Assembly (NCBI GenBank): GCA_945859605.1
Contig: OX243820.1
Location: 35,439,452 to 35,503,451 of the forward strand
Direction of reading: 5' to 3'
Length of the DNA stretch: 64,000 nt
Source: Lumbricus rubellus
Taxonomy: Eukaryota > Annelida > Clitellata > Crassiclitellata > Lumbricidae
The notes below the pieces were generated by a model. The model was given only the letters and a program-made list of their open reading frames with translations. It was not told the origin of the DNA and did not search any database. Position numbers and translations under genes: made by a program. The number at the start of each line of letters is the position of its first letter. The stretch's first letter is position 1. Shown here piece by piece: positions 23,485 to 34,931 of this stretch.

Positions 23485-23734
23485 TAGAACTGATTTTCTT
23501 TATTTTGTCAGAGAGGATTCAGAAAATCGACGTTGAAAGTCCGAGAATAGATTTTCGATCAAGCAGGTACTCAAAGACATTTTTGGGAGTACTAAAGTAC
23601 GTTAGTCATAATTATTCTTAAAGCTTAAGTGTGTCCGGCATTCTTTGTTGTAATTACATTGTTTAGTTGCGTTGGTTGGTAACTTGGTAGTACTTAGATA
23701 AAAAAATTGATAGCTTGAATGTTCTGCATTGAAC

Positions 23735-23995
23735 TGGTTGCAGACTGACGGACAGACAGACAAACAGACAGACAGACAAATAGACAGACAGACAGACAGA
23801 CAGACAAATAGACAAACAGACAGACGGACAGACGGACATACGAACTGGCAGGCAGACAGACAGACAGATAAACAGACAGGCACAAAAAGAAAGACACCCA
23901 CACACCCACAGAGAGTGACACAGACAGACAAACGGACAGACACACAGACAGACACACACACAGACACACACATTACAGTGAGACAGACACAGTTC
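23735..23995. repeat. Interrupted (CAGA)n array
   Basis: CAGA units with aaa/gga variants. No coding meaning. Confidence 0.95.
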
Positions 23996-24089
23996 AACAA
24001 CTGCACGAATTAATAGAGAAGTAGGCAAATAATAATAGAACAAGTAGCGAGTGCATGTACATATTATTCGTTTCTTCATTAAGGGGCAG

Positions 24090-24234
24090 TTGGTGTGCCA
24101 AGTGGGGCGATACGTGCATCCAGGACGCCCGCCTTGCCGCCGCTCGCTGCTGCCAGGGTCTCCGCTGTATGTGTGGCTCGTTCTGGGTTCAACGGAAATG
24201 CGAATGCAAGGGCGCTCTGGCGATTGGATTCTGA
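24090..24234 (+). CDS. Terminal exon: eight-cysteine, cystine-knot-like secreted peptide
   Basis: After an acceptor (cattaaggggcag) the phase-2 frame reads 47 codons to TGA at 24232. Cysteine spacing is C-x6-C-x10-C-C-x4-C-x-C-x8-C-x-C, with an adjacent Cys pair and two C-x-C pairs. That is the signature of inhibitor-cystine-knot peptides of the agatoxin-like type, a family that also includes non-venom neuroendocrine peptides. GC content and codon use stand out from the AT-rich, repeat-filled surroundings. Two AATAAA signals lie about 135 and 144 nt downstream of the stop. With the exons at 9449 and 11224 it forms a precursor of about 92 residues: signal peptide, short pro-region, Arg-Arg, knot. 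Whether it acts as a hormone-like, defence or other peptide is not decidable here. Confidence 0.55.
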
Positions 24235-24368
24235 ACTACTACGATGACGATGACGACAGCAGCGCTCCTGGCGAATGCGGGGTTCAACGACATTTCGGTG
24301 GTTGGTGATGGGTGGCGACTGGCGAGGTGCCATTATTTTGGTTACAGATTATTATTATGAGTAACGAG

Positions 24369-24383
24369 AATAAAATGAATAAA
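24369..24383 (+). terminator. Two AATAAA polyadenylation signals
   Basis: AATAAA at 24369-24374 and 24378-24383, 135 and 144 nt after the stop of the cysteine-rich exon, a normal distance for a short 3' UTR. Confidence 0.4.
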
Positions 24384-25984
24384 ATATAAAACGTTGCGTT
24401 GTTAGCTTTGTATGTGTCTGAAATATAATTGTCTTTCTATGTAACTTGCCTATTAGGCTATTACTTTCATTATCATTATCATTATCATCGTCATGTCATT
24501 ATTATAAATTTATCATTATCATCATTAGGCCTAGCAGTAGGCCCTACTACCATTATCGTCGTCGTCATTGTCATCATCATCATCAGCGCCATCATTATTA
24601 CTAAACTGACAATAATTATAACGCGCCCGAACAAAAAGAATCGTGCTCAAAACGCTTTACAGGAAAGTGTAATCTATCAAAAGAAATCATGAACAAATAA
24701 GTCTTAGGCTAAGGTTATTTTAAGATCATCAACCTTATCTATAGACCCCCCTATGATCGCTACGAAGCTTTATCCGCTCAGCAAAAGTTAATTGATGGCG
24801 TTTTTGCCGTTTCAAGACGCTTAGATTGCCTCTTAGCCTAGCCAATCAAAGATGCGTTGGCAGATAGGCCTAATAAAGCCTTTTACAAACAACACGACTA
24901 GACCCACTCAGCAAAAAAGCCTGTCTTGCTCGTGGCTTCTTAAGCGTCGTTATTTAATTTATTAAAATATTAAGGACATTAGATGTGCTAGCAAGGCACG
25001 GTTAAGGCCTATGAAATATGGATATCTGCGGCCTGATGGGCTCAGTCTAATAGGGATTAAGCCTTTCGGTCTCGCTGACAGACTTTCTTATTCTTCACGC
25101 TGATACCACTTTCAAACCCTCTGTCTGTCTGTCTGTCTGTCTGTCTCTGTAGCTCTATGGATCTGTCTATCATCACCTTTCTGTGTACCGCTCTCTGTCC
25201 CTGTGCGTGTGCGTCTCTGTCTGTCTGTCTATCTATGTCTGTCTGTCTCTTTCTGTCTGTCTGTCTCTTTTTCTCTTCCTCTTCCTCTTTCTCTTTCTCT
25301 TTCACTTCCTTTTCCTCTTTCTCTTCCTCTTTCTGTCTCTCTGTCTGTCTCTGTCTCTGTCTATGTCTCTCTCAGGTCTTTATTTCTCCGCCTATGGTTT
25401 GCAGTCCAAAGCTTCGTCATTCTATTAATTCGCTTTTTGATGCATCATGCATTCTTGTCCATACCTGTCTCTTGGCCATTAAGTTATACTACTATGTAAA
25501 TTGTATAGTGTCCTGCCCGTCAGCAGGAGACACTTTATGCGAAATTGATTGGAACACCACTCGACCTCGCAATAATTATCAGTGAAGAGCTCTATTGTCT
25601 GTCCAACCGCCATTGTATTGACCGTAACATTGTGTACAACCGTGAACTGGCAATATTAAGCTGAAGGTAGGTTGTGTGAGTATTATTTATCTATCTAGTG
25701 AATAGTCATGTTATGTTATGGCGAAATACGAAGACAGTATACTGTAAATTCTATTATGATCCACCGATTGGATAAAATTGGAAATAATAGCATTAATTAT
25801 GATGTACTATAGAAGGAGAATGCGAATTCGCACTAAGATAATTATAGCCTAATGAATAATTAAAAGTATAAATGTACTGATCAAAGAAAGACGATTAGAC
25901 GACGAATAGTTATTGTAGGCTATTACAATGTCATGTAAAATTCTATTGCAAGTCAAATTATATTAAACTGATGCAGTGCCTAAT
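24384..25984. other. Intergenic/intronic DNA with simple repeats
   Basis: Contains (ATTATC)n/(CATCAT)n at about 24465-24600 and (CTGT)n/(CTCTTT)n at about 25120-25375. No exon, transposon end or regulatory motif is supported elsewhere. Confidence 0.5.
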
Positions 25985-26098
25985 TATGTATGTATGTATT
26001 GTATGTACATGTATGCATGCATGCATGTGCGTATGTATGTATGTATGTATGTATGTATGTATGTATGTATGTATGTATGTATGTATGTATGTATGTAT
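25985..26098. repeat. (ATGT)n microsatellite, left of the first long LTR
   Basis: A nearly pure atgt run ends exactly where the LTR starts (TGTGGCGG at 26099). The same repeat resumes at 30349 on the other side of the LTR. Confidence 0.9.
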
Positions 26099-27437
26099 TG
26101 TGGCGGAAATGCCACAAGACGAAATTCAGTATATGAAACATAAGCTGGTAACTGACAATACATGGGCGGCCAAAGTAGGGTCGCGGGATTCCTTATAGCG
26201 ACGGAGCTATGGCCGATACAAATTCGCGGTATATGCGGATCGACTAGTAAATCGTTTCGCTACAAGTTTGCCATGAGGCGTTAGGCCGCCAAAATTCGCG
26301 TTGAAGAGGTCTTCCTACGGAAGACCGATTCGTGTATTGAAGCCAAAGTATAACGTGCAGACAGCAACTTTTGACTTTGGGCGCATATGAAATTTGCGCG
26401 GATAATGGTATCGAATTTCTGAATACACCATTCGAAAGATAAATTATCGGGCTGCCGAATTGCCGTTGAGAGCTAAGCGATAGCTGTATCCGATCGAAAG
26501 ATATGAATTTTATTCGAATTACGGTCGAATTTACGTGTATCGGTCAATGACTAGATATAGAGAGCTACATCTATATTTTAACGTTAAAACACCGGTGGAA
26601 TAGAGCCTGCCACACGCTGCGCTGCTTAAGTATCGGATAGGTGTAGCAAGACAACACACTGTGTATGATTCTGCATTTATCACGACATATACGGCGCGCT
26701 GACGACCACTCAATACCTTGGTATTCGACGTCGTTTACCGGCCAAACGTATCCAGTGGCGTATAGATAGCTGCTAACCCGGCTCTTCTGCGTCATAGCTG
26801 TTTCGGTTAAGAGTTCGAGGGCAAACTGATACCGGTTCGATTATCCGCGGTCCCCGACCGTCGGAAGACCCGTTCCGTGGTGCATGCGAAAGGTTCGGTA
26901 GGGTAAGGGTTTGGGCTCCCTCCCTGCTCGATCAGCTACGTTGTGTGACAGTTACTTGGTGACCGGCTTCGGCCGTTGAAATCTTAATATACATTCATAT
27001 ATCCGCGCTAACTCATCATTCACCCGTCGGACGTCCCGGTCGCTGCGCTTCGGCACCGCACGGCCACGGACGCCGCGGGTAGGGCTCGTACGTGAATTGA
27101 TACCGTGTTTCCAATCGCTCGTTTTCAGAGCACGCTCGTTGTCGTCTGTATTCTGAATCCCCTCCAGCAGAGGGTGGATAGTTTCGACTGGAAGAGTCAG
27201 TAGGTAGAACTGCCTCGTGTGGTTCACGACCGATCAGGTCTTCGGTGGGCGACGCCTCGGCGCCAGTGGTCCGAGGACGGGGAGCAGCGGCCGCACGCGG
27301 GCTGCCCTCGGGGAGTAAACAATTCTGTACTCATCTTTTCCATCAACGATTGACCGCTCCGAATCGATCGATCAGCCGTTGACTTCACTGTCGACAGTCA
27401 ACTGATTATTTTCATCCGTGGCTTTAGAAAGAGGGTG

Positions 27438-27782
27438 CTACCTGCCTCGTTGAAAGCTTCGGTGGCGACGCCTCAGCGCCGGGTCTGAGGGAGCGCTCGC
27501 TCTCGGAGCACCGTCTGACTCTTCATTCCGATAAAGTTCTGGGTGTTCTTGAACGAATTCGTCGTACGAGTTTCTTTCCTCTTGTGACAAACTTTTCCAG
27601 TGATTATTCATTTCAGAAAATCGAACTTTGTAGTTCATTTGAAACATCGTTGGTTTCGCACTCGCGCCTCGGTCGGACGGCCTCGGCACCCGTCCCCGAG
27701 CGCGCGCGCTAGCACAGGTCTGTGAAGGCGACGCTGCAGCGCCTCGAGTCTGCAGGAGAGCGCGTAGAAACATAAGATACAT
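27438..27782 (-). other. Antisense 114-codon ORF inside LTR copy A (weak HMG-box resemblance)
   Basis: The minus-strand frame has KSLSQEERNSYDEFVQEHPE, reminiscent of the second half of an HMG box (W-x-x-L-S-x-x-E/K-x-x-x-Y). The same-length frame exists in copy D (43825-44169). In copy D the W of this region has become R, and most of the eight differences change residues, which argues against a maintained function. Confidence 0.2.
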
Positions 27783-29767
27783 AGGACAGAGTGACCCCGT
27801 CGTGTAGGCGGTCGGCCATACTCTGTCGGCCGCCGAGCCTCTTTATAGATATACATGCATAACAAAACGATTCTTTGACTATTACATTATCTTTCCTTTA
27901 CACTTTGGTCTGTCGTTCGGCCGAGTAGCAGGGCCGCGTCGAGTGATCGCTAGCCATACCGGCGTGTTCGAGAGTTAAGGGTTGAGTCCACTCCGGCGCA
28001 CGACGCGCGTGGTGAGTTTTCTGCACGGTGTTGAGAGTTCGTTCAGTGTCAGCTAGAGTCAGTGTTTCATCGTCGGCCGAGACCAAGCGGCCGACACCGG
28101 AATTCAGTGCATCTTGAGACGCTCGTCCTTCCGGGCGGGCGCCACGCATCGTAAAACAAGGGTAGGCGCGCCGGGTCGGCCTAGCCCGTTATATTCCGTT
28201 GGTTCCCCTCTCAGGTCACTCAGATAATTCTGCCTTCCTGCTCGCGGCGAGAGGTCGGTGCGGTGACCGTTGAATTTGTCAGTGTTGGTTGTGTGTCAAC
28301 TTTGATCATCGATATCTCGGTCGGTTTACGTCCGAATCGTTAGCGGCTGGTGTCAAACTGACCAGCGAGGGGCGCTGTACAAATCATCTCACAGAACCGG
28401 TGAGCGTGCGTAGAACGGTTTCCTCGGTATTCGCTTAGGAAGGCCACCCGGTCTTTCCCCGGCTATACCATCTGATTCTGACTTTCAAGGCCGCGCGGAG
28501 CCCCGCTCTCGCGGTAACTTTGTCGTCTGTTGACCGATTTGCACGTTCTTGGTGTCAAACTGTGCAGGAGAAGTGTGTGAGTGATAATATATTGAGAGCT
28601 TGACTGTCGCTCTACTGGTTTCCATTGAATACGTTGTCGAAGGTTCGCTACCGGTCTTTCCCCGGGCTACGCCCCGCGCCCGCGATTCTTGATAGAGCGA
28701 CGCGCGCGGTTCGTCCCCCCGTGGTTCGATCAACGTGAAAGTTGTCAGAGTGGTCGACGGGCGTGTTCTGCCCATAAATTCATCGTCAGTTCATCCTCGT
28801 GAGTGTTGGTTCCTTCGGCGTAGGCTCGATTGAGTGCCCGCAACCTTCACGCCGCGATACTAACCTGATCGGTATCGGCCCGGGAAGAGTGCCCCGAGGC
28901 TACGCGCCGTGGGTCTTAATTCATTCATAACTTTTAGACGGGGTGAGCTATCGACAATCGCTTTTCACCGCCGTGTTACCTGTACCGTGCCGCATCTTTC
29001 CTCCCCTTAACGAGCAGGGAGCGAGAGAGGGGAAATCTTGTCACAGGCCCTGTAAGGTTCGTCGCTGGTCTGGTATCCGAGGCAACCGGCGACGAACGTA
29101 TCGGTCGCAGCCAACCGATCTGTCGGGGTAGTTAACGGTCCCTTTAATGTCAGTTACCAGCCTCTAATTACGTTACCCTAAGTGCCCTAGGCGTTAGCTC
29201 AATTGCATTGCTAGGTCCCCGGCCTTTTAAGCGCCTGGGGTCGACCGATGCTGTTCTGAGCGACGTCGAGCGGGAGTCAGAGTGTTTTCAGGACAAAGTT
29301 CGAAGTCGGCGCGAAGCCGCATACGGGTCAACGCCTACGGGCGAGCAAGTCAGTGAACGAAGAGGGAGAGCGAATTTGAAGGCCCCTCTCGGTGGCGACA
29401 GTCCGGCCGCGTGAAGCGGGTTGGTTACGGGCAAGAAGACAGGAGTTGAAGGAGGGAATTTCTGGACACCCTCGGAGTCGGGGATTTGGCCGCGTGAAGT
29501 GAATTGCCTACGGGCGTAAGAGACAGTGATCCCTCGGAGAGCAAGCGGTCCGTCTTTTCTTTGAAGGTCGTCTTTGCCTCCGCACGTGAAACAAATTGAC
29601 GGCGGTCGTCCGGATCTCCGGCCGCCGATCGATCGACACAACGACCTGGTCGTACTGGGCGTTGTAAAATTGATCCTGGTACCAGCTGGTTAGGTTGCCG
29701 TTTGCGAATCGACGCAGCGACCTAGTATATTGTCCGTGTTTTCCATTCCCTGGTTTCGAAGTTGGTA

Positions 29768-30348
29768 ATGTCGTTTTGGCGCGGCTTGGGGCTCGGACCC
29801 CTCGAGTGGCCGTGGTTTCGGGCGTTTTGGCCTGCGGAGGAAAGACAGTCTTCAGTGATGCCCGTCGGTGGCACCAGTACACGAGCTGTGGCGTGTAATA
29901 TGATACGACGGAGGTCTGGACGGTCGGGCAAGCGAACGAAGAAGCCCGTGGCCGTGAAGGGGAGCTCCAAGCGAGGGTCGTCTGCCCGGAGAGGAGCGAA
30001 CCCTGATTTGAGCACAGTCGGCCATCCTGGCGCTCAGGTTGCTACCCACCCGGTGGCCGCGGACGGGGCAGAGTCGGACTCCAACGCCTCCGAGCTCTAT
30101 ACCCTCTCACGAGCGACCGTTTCAGAGCCGTCTTGGCCGGACAGTGAAGGGAGCGACGGCGCCTTGGCGGCCCGTTACACCGAGAGCGTACACCGGCGAG
30201 AGAGCGACTCGGGCGGCTCCGATCAATTTGGAGCAAGGGAGCAGCGCCCGAGTCGAGAGGCCCAGCTCGCGACCCCTCGTGCGTCGGTCGATGCACCGGC
30301 GGCGAGGGGGCTTGTGCCGCTTGTGACGAGACGGGTAGGTCCGCCACA
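29768..30348 (+). CDS. LTR-encoded gag N-terminal segment (copy A)
   Basis: ATG at 29768 (MSFWRGLGLGPLEWPWF...) is open for 193 codons to the LTR end and runs into the microsatellite. All four family copies have exactly 581 bp from this ATG to the LTR terminus with no frameshift. In a solo LTR this is a fragment with no downstream gag. Confidence 0.6.
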
Positions 30349-30382
30349 GTATGTATGTATGTATGTATGTATGTATGTATTG
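30349..30382. repeat. (ATGT)n microsatellite between LTR copies A and B
   Basis: About 30 bp of gtatgtat ending 'tattgtatgg', the continuation of the repeat at 25985-26098. It directly abuts the truncated LTR copy B. Confidence 0.8.
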
Positions 30383-32178
30383 TATGGTGAAGTTGCCTCC
30401 GCGAAACAGGCGAGAGGTCGGTGCAGTGACCGTTGAAATTGTCAGTGTTGGTGGTGTGTGTTAACTTTGATTGACGATATCTCGGTCGGTTTTCGTCCGA
30501 TCACCGAGCGGCTAGTGTCAAACTACGCAGCGAGGACCGCCCGGTTTGTCGCCGGCGGCTTGGTTGTTGTAAATCTTGTCCGAGTGTTCGACGGGCGTGT
30601 TCTGCCCAGGAAATCCATCGTGAATACGACTTGTCAGTAGGTGCGCCGCTGTAGGCCTGGCCTGATCGGTATCGACCCGGGAAGAGTGCCCCGAGGTTAC
30701 GCGCCGTGGGTCTTAATTTATCGATAACTTTTAAACGGAGTGTCATATCAACAAGCGGATTTCACTCCCGTGTTACCTGTTCCGTGCCGCCTCTCTCCTC
30801 CCCTTAACGAGCAGGGAGAGAGAGAGGGAAATATTGTCACAGGCCCTGTAAGGTTCGTTGCCGGTGCGCCTCGGTACAAGGCCGGCAACAAACGTATCGG
30901 TCGCAGCCAACCGATCCGTCGGGGTAGTTAATGGTTCATCGTCATCGTCATCTAATGTCAGTTACCAGCCTCTAATTTGATACCCTAGGTCCTAGGCGTT
31001 AGCTTTAATTGCATTGCTAGCTCCCAGGCCTTTTAAGCGCGCCAGTTTTTAATTAATGCTGGTCGACGCGCGGTAAACAAGAGTCAGAGTGGTTTCAGGG
31101 CAAAGTTCGAAGTCGGCGCGAAGCCGCATACGGTCAACGCCTCCGGGCGAGTACGGTCAGTGAACGCAGGGAGAACCGCCTCGGTCTCCCCGGTGAATTT
31201 GAAGGCCCCTCTCGGTGGCGACAGTTCGACCGCGTGAAGCGGGTTGGTTACGGGCGTGAAGAAAGGAGTTGAAGGAGGGAATTTCTGGACACCCTCGGAG
31301 CCGGCGCGAGGCCGCACTCAGTGCAGTTGCCTACGGGCGAAAGAGACGGGGAACGCGAGGAGAGCGAGCGGTCCGTCTTTTCTTTGAAGACCGACTCGGC
31401 GTCTCAGTTACCTCAGCGAAACAAATTGACGGCGGTCGTCCGGATCTCCGGCCGCCGATCGATCGACACAGCTGCCTGGTCGCACTGGGCGTTGTAAAAT
31501 TGATCCTGGTACCAGCTGGTTAGGTTGCCGTTTGCGAATCGACGCAGCGACCTAGTATATTGTCCGTGTTTTCCATTCCCTGGTTTCGAAGCTGATAATG
31601 GCGTTTTGGCGCGGCTTGGGGCTCGGACCCCTCGAATGGCCGTGGTTTCGGGCGTTTTGGCCTGCGGAGAAAAGACAATCTTCAGTGATGCCCGTCGGTG
31701 GCACCAGTACACGAGCTGTGGCGTGTAACATGATAAGACGGAGGTCTGGACGGTCGGGCAAGCGAACGAAGAAGCCCGTGGCCGTGAAGGGGAGCTCCAA
31801 GCGAGGGTCGTCTGCCCGGAGAGGAGCGAACCCTGATTTGAGCACAGGCGGCCATCCTGGCGCTCAGGTTGCTACCCACCCGGTGGCCGCGGACGGGGCA
31901 GAGTCGGACTCCAACGCCTCCGAGCTCTATACCCTCTCACGAGCGACCGTTTCAGAGCCGTCTTGGCCGGATAGTGAAGGGAGCGACGGCGCCTTGGCGG
32001 CCCGTTACACTGATAGTAGACACCGGCGAGAGAGCGACTCGGGCGGCTCCGATCAATTTGAGGCAAGGGAGTTGCGCTCGAGTCGAGAGGCCCAGCTCGC
32101 GACCCCTCGTGCGTCGGTCGATGCGCCGGCGGCGAGGGGGCTTGTGCCGCTTGTGACGAGACGGGTAGGTCCGCCACA
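30383..32178 (+). mobile_element. 5'-truncated 5' LTR (copy B) of the gag-only element
   Basis: Aligns with the last 1.9 kb of LTR copy C (39587-41475). It has one internal deletion of about 119 bp near 30538 and otherwise only scattered base differences. The first part of the LTR, including TGTGGCGG, is absent. Ends TCCGCCACA at 32178 and is followed 3 bp later by a PBS. High similarity to copy C indicates a recent insertion. Confidence 0.75.
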
Positions 32179-34918
32179 AAGTGGTACCAGAAGTGGGGTC
32201 TATTTTGACTCGCTTCTGGTTGCCGCAGGACAAGCTGCGGCGGGTGAAGTTGAATCGGATGGAGAGCGGGTGGCGCGAACGAAGATGTCTTTTCCGCCAC
32301 GACCCGATTTGGGAGCCGTAGCAGCAGATGCGGTCTCCAGGAATTTGGCTCGTCCTGATGTTCGTTTTGGTGAATATTCCGGTGCTCGTCCAAAAGTTTC
32401 GCAGCAGGTTTCGCCTGATGACTTTGGTGCAGTCGGTCCAATCGCTTCTGCTGCTGTCGATGTTCGGGATCCTCGTTCTTCGGCGACGGTGGGAGTTGAA
32501 AATTGGCTTCGTTCTGTTCCGGAATCTCAAGAGACTGGTGATGGACGCCAGGCAAGACGTTTACGATCTGGTTCCCCAGTTGCTTCAGAAGACGCACGGT
32601 TACTTGTTAATTTCAGTGAACGAAGTTCAGCAGGTTTAGCAGCCGCTGAAAGACCAAGTGTGAGACAGGTAGACAGTCAAAGCTACCGTCCACAGTGTCC
32701 GGAACGCAGAGACAGTTTAGTAAATGCGGAAAGAGGGTCAGCAGAATCAAGGTCGTCGCGGAGAGACGACGCATCCGATGTTCGGGCCGAGGTGTCGTAC
32801 CTGCGCGAGAGCATGGCGCGGATGACACAGCGGTTCGAAGAATTGACAGTGCCTGTCGTTCGGGAAAGGGAAGCGCCTTGGGTTCAGGCGTCCCGTTCGA
32901 TGTCGTATCCAGAGTTCCGGTCAGACCCGCGAGAGACAGTGCCGATGGAGGTGATGCCATCGAGGTTACGTGGACCGCCGGAGGTCCGGAGACTTGTAGT
33001 ACGTGATGCTAGGGCAGAAGACCCTAGGGAAACAGGCTACCGAGACAGGCCTGAACGAGTTCATCGGTCTACTGTCCCGATCGACAGCTGGGCGCCTGAT
33101 GATACCGTGTATCGTGATTTACCGACAGTGGCTCCACGGGGATCAAGTTCGAAACGGAGGTTGTTATCGTCGGATGACGCGTCAACAGAGGCGGACATCA
33201 ATTATCGGCGTACAACTCCGGATAAGCAAAGTGTTAGTCGCCAGGCGCATAAGAAGGGCGAGAGGCCCAGAAAACTACGGTTTTCAGATGAGGCGGGTGT
33301 CTACCGCAAGCCGATGACTTCCTCCACGAAGCATCGTGCCGACAAGGAACGTGAGCGAGAGGAATGGCCTCAGGATAAGGCAGGTGTCTACCGCAAGCCG
33401 ATGACTTCCTCCACGAAGCATCGTGCCGACAAGGAACGTGAGCAAGAGGACTCCGATGAGGCGGGTGTCTACCGCAAGCCGATGACTTCCTCCACGAAGC
33501 ATCGTGCCGACAAGGAACGTGAGCGAGAGGTCTCAGATGAGGCGGGTGTCTACCGCAAGCCGATGACTTCCTCCACGAAGCATCGTGCCGACAAGGAACG
33601 TGAGCGAGAGGCCTCAGATGAGGCGGGTGTCTACCGCAAGCCGATGACTTCCTCCACGAAGCATCGTGCCGACAAGGAACGTGAGCGAGAGGAATGGCCT
33701 CAGGATAAGGCAGGTGTCTACCGCGAGCCGATGGCTTCGACCTCGAAGCATCGTGCATATCAGGATAAGGAGCGAGAGACGCAAAGGGAGCGTCGGCCGG
33801 GAAGGGCCAGGAGAGCGGAAAATGAGACGTCCAGTGAAGAGGACGCATCTCCTGCGAAAGTACGAACGGAACGGAAATCGATCCTACATGTGAGCGGAAG
33901 GCATGAGAAACGGCCTGTGGTTTCCAGCACAGTCGATGAAGGTGAGACTAGCGACGACGACGACCGTCCCAGGAGACGCCGTCACCGCGCGGGTTCGCAA
34001 CGTCGGTCTGTGGAACGGGAGACGAGAGGTCGGAGTCCAGCTGACCGTGGTATCCGTATCAAGCTCGAGAAGTACGACGGCAAGACAGCCATCGCTGCTT
34101 TTCTGGCGAAGTTCGAAGTCTGTGCCAGGTGCAACAATTGGAGCGACCGAGAGAAGGCCGACCAATTGATGTGTGCCTTGACGGGGCCAGCTTCGCAGTT
34201 GCTATGGGACATGGGTGCCCAGGGCGACGTTACTTGGCAGGCGTTGGTTGATAAATTGAAAGCAAGGTACGGTTCGGAGGAACAGACGAGCCTGTACCGG
34301 GTAAAGTTACGTGCTTACCGTCAGATGAATAACGAACCGTTGAGCAGTGTGGTTCAAGAGGTCAGGCGACTAATGGTTTTAGCGTATCCTGGGCCGTCGA
34401 GCGAGCTAGTTGAGACTATTGCTTGTGACGCGTTTCTAGACGCGCTGTCCAATCAGGAACTAGCGCAGAAGGTGCGGGAAAGGGAACCCGTCACTCTTCA
34501 GGCTACCTATAAGCTAGCGGTCAGGCTAGAGGCGTATGGCCGGTCGTCTACGGCATTGGGCGATGCCGATCGTAAATACGGGAGGGTTAAAGCAGCCCGT
34601 GAAGACCGGGTTGTCCCGGCGGTTAACGAATCACAAAGTCGGCGTATAGAAGACCTTGAAAAAGAGGTCAGGAATCTAACGCAAGAGTTGGGTCGGCTCG
34701 TAGCGAAGCAAGATACAGCGTCTGCTTCGGGTAACCGTTATGGCTCAGACAGAGCTACGGAAGGTTCGCGCGAGACCGAACCGGATGTCATTCAGCGACG
34801 GGTGTTTCCGCCCGGTCGGTGGAGCAACGCTAACGCGGAATGCTACCTGTGTAAACAAAAGGGGCATTTGAGACGTGCTTGTCCACAGAGAATAACAGAG
34901 GCGACTAAAGAGGTTTAG
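31598..34918 (+). CDS. gag: Gag polyprotein, long-LTR family (starts in the LTR, 1106 aa)
   Basis: ATG at 31598 lies in LTR copy B. Codons 1-193 are LTR-encoded, and the frame then crosses the LTR end (32178) and the PBS (32182-32198), which it translates as GTRSG. The region from about 560 to 730 holds six charged repeats. From about 820 a Gag core follows (IKLEKYDGKT...FLAKFEVC...YPGPSSE...KVREREPVTLQATYKLA), clearly related to that of the 50030 polyprotein. A CCHC knuckle sits at C1082-C1085-H1090-C1095, 12 residues before the stop. It would form the particle and package RNA. No protease follows in frame, so pol must come from another element. Confidence 0.8.
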   Translation: MAFWRGLGLGPLEWPWFRAFWPAEKRQSSVMPVGGTSTRAVACNMIRRRSGRSGKRTKKPVAVKGSSKRGSSARRGANPDLSTGGHPGAQVATHPVAADGAESDSNASELYTLSRATVSEPSWPDSEGSDGALAARYTDSRHRRESDSGGSDQFEARELRSSREAQLATPRASVDAPAARGLVPLVTRRVGPPQSGTRSGVYFDSLLVAAGQAAAGEVESDGERVARTKMSFPPRPDLGAVAADAVSRNLARPDVRFGEYSGARPKVSQQVSPDDFGAVGPIASAAVDVRDPRSSATVGVENWLRSVPESQETGDGRQARRLRSGSPVASEDARLLVNFSERSSAGLAAAERPSVRQVDSQSYRPQCPERRDSLVNAERGSAESRSSRRDDASDVRAEVSYLRESMARMTQRFEELTVPVVREREAPWVQASRSMSYPEFRSDPRETVPMEVMPSRLRGPPEVRRLVVRDARAEDPRETGYRDRPERVHRSTVPIDSWAPDDTVYRDLPTVAPRGSSSKRRLLSSDDASTEADINYRRTTPDKQSVSRQAHKKGERPRKLRFSDEAGVYRKPMTSSTKHRADKEREREEWPQDKAGVYRKPMTSSTKHRADKEREQEDSDEAGVYRKPMTSSTKHRADKEREREVSDEAGVYRKPMTSSTKHRADKEREREASDEAGVYRKPMTSSTKHRADKEREREEWPQDKAGVYREPMASTSKHRAYQDKERETQRERRPGRARRAENETSSEEDASPAKVRTERKSILHVSGRHEKRPVVSSTVDEGETSDDDDRPRRRRHRAGSQRRSVERETRGRSPADRGIRIKLEKYDGKTAIAAFLAKFEVCARCNNWSDREKADQLMCALTGPASQLLWDMGAQGDVTWQALVDKLKARYGSEEQTSLYRVKLRAYRQMNNEPLSSVVQEVRRLMVLAYPGPSSELVETIACDAFLDALSNQELAQKVREREPVTLQATYKLAVRLEAYGRSSTALGDADRKYGRVKAAREDRVVPAVNESQSRRIEDLEKEVRNLTQELGRLVAKQDTASASGNRYGSDRATEGSRETEPDVIQRRVFPPGRWSNANAECYLCKQKGHLRRACPQRITEATKEV
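32182..32198 (+). promoter_or_regulatory. Primer-binding site, tRNA-Leu type (gag-only element)
   Basis: TGGTACCAGAAGTGGGG starts 3 bp after the LTR end. Its complement, CCCCACTTCTGG plus TACCA, matches the 3' end expected of tRNA-Leu (the isoacceptor ending ...CCCCAC-x-CCTGGTA-CCA). It is translated within gag. Confidence 0.7.
33285..33770 (+). repeat. Coding repeat inside gag: six charged units (about 75-87 bp)
   Basis: Units of the form D[EK]AGVYRKPMTSSTKHRADK followed by EREREE/WPQ spacers. Units 2-5 are almost identical at nucleotide level and unit 6 is diverged (REPMASTSKHRAYQ). Units vary in length by whole codons, so the frame is kept. Confidence 0.9.
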
Positions 34919-34931
34919 CGTCTCGGGAGAA

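Larger units (their letters stand above)
26099..30348 (+). mobile_element. Solo LTR (copy A), 4250 bp, long-LTR Gypsy family
   Basis: Begins TGTGGCGGA and ends TCCGCCACA, a perfect 9-bp inverted terminal repeat. GTAT flanks both sides (26095-26098, 30349-30352), consistent with a 4-bp target duplication but ambiguous because the target is an (ATGT)n repeat. No PBS or internal domain follows, so this is a solo LTR. It is the most complete copy of this LTR. The last 581 bp are an open N-terminal gag segment. LTRs above 4 kb are rare. Confidence 0.8.
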
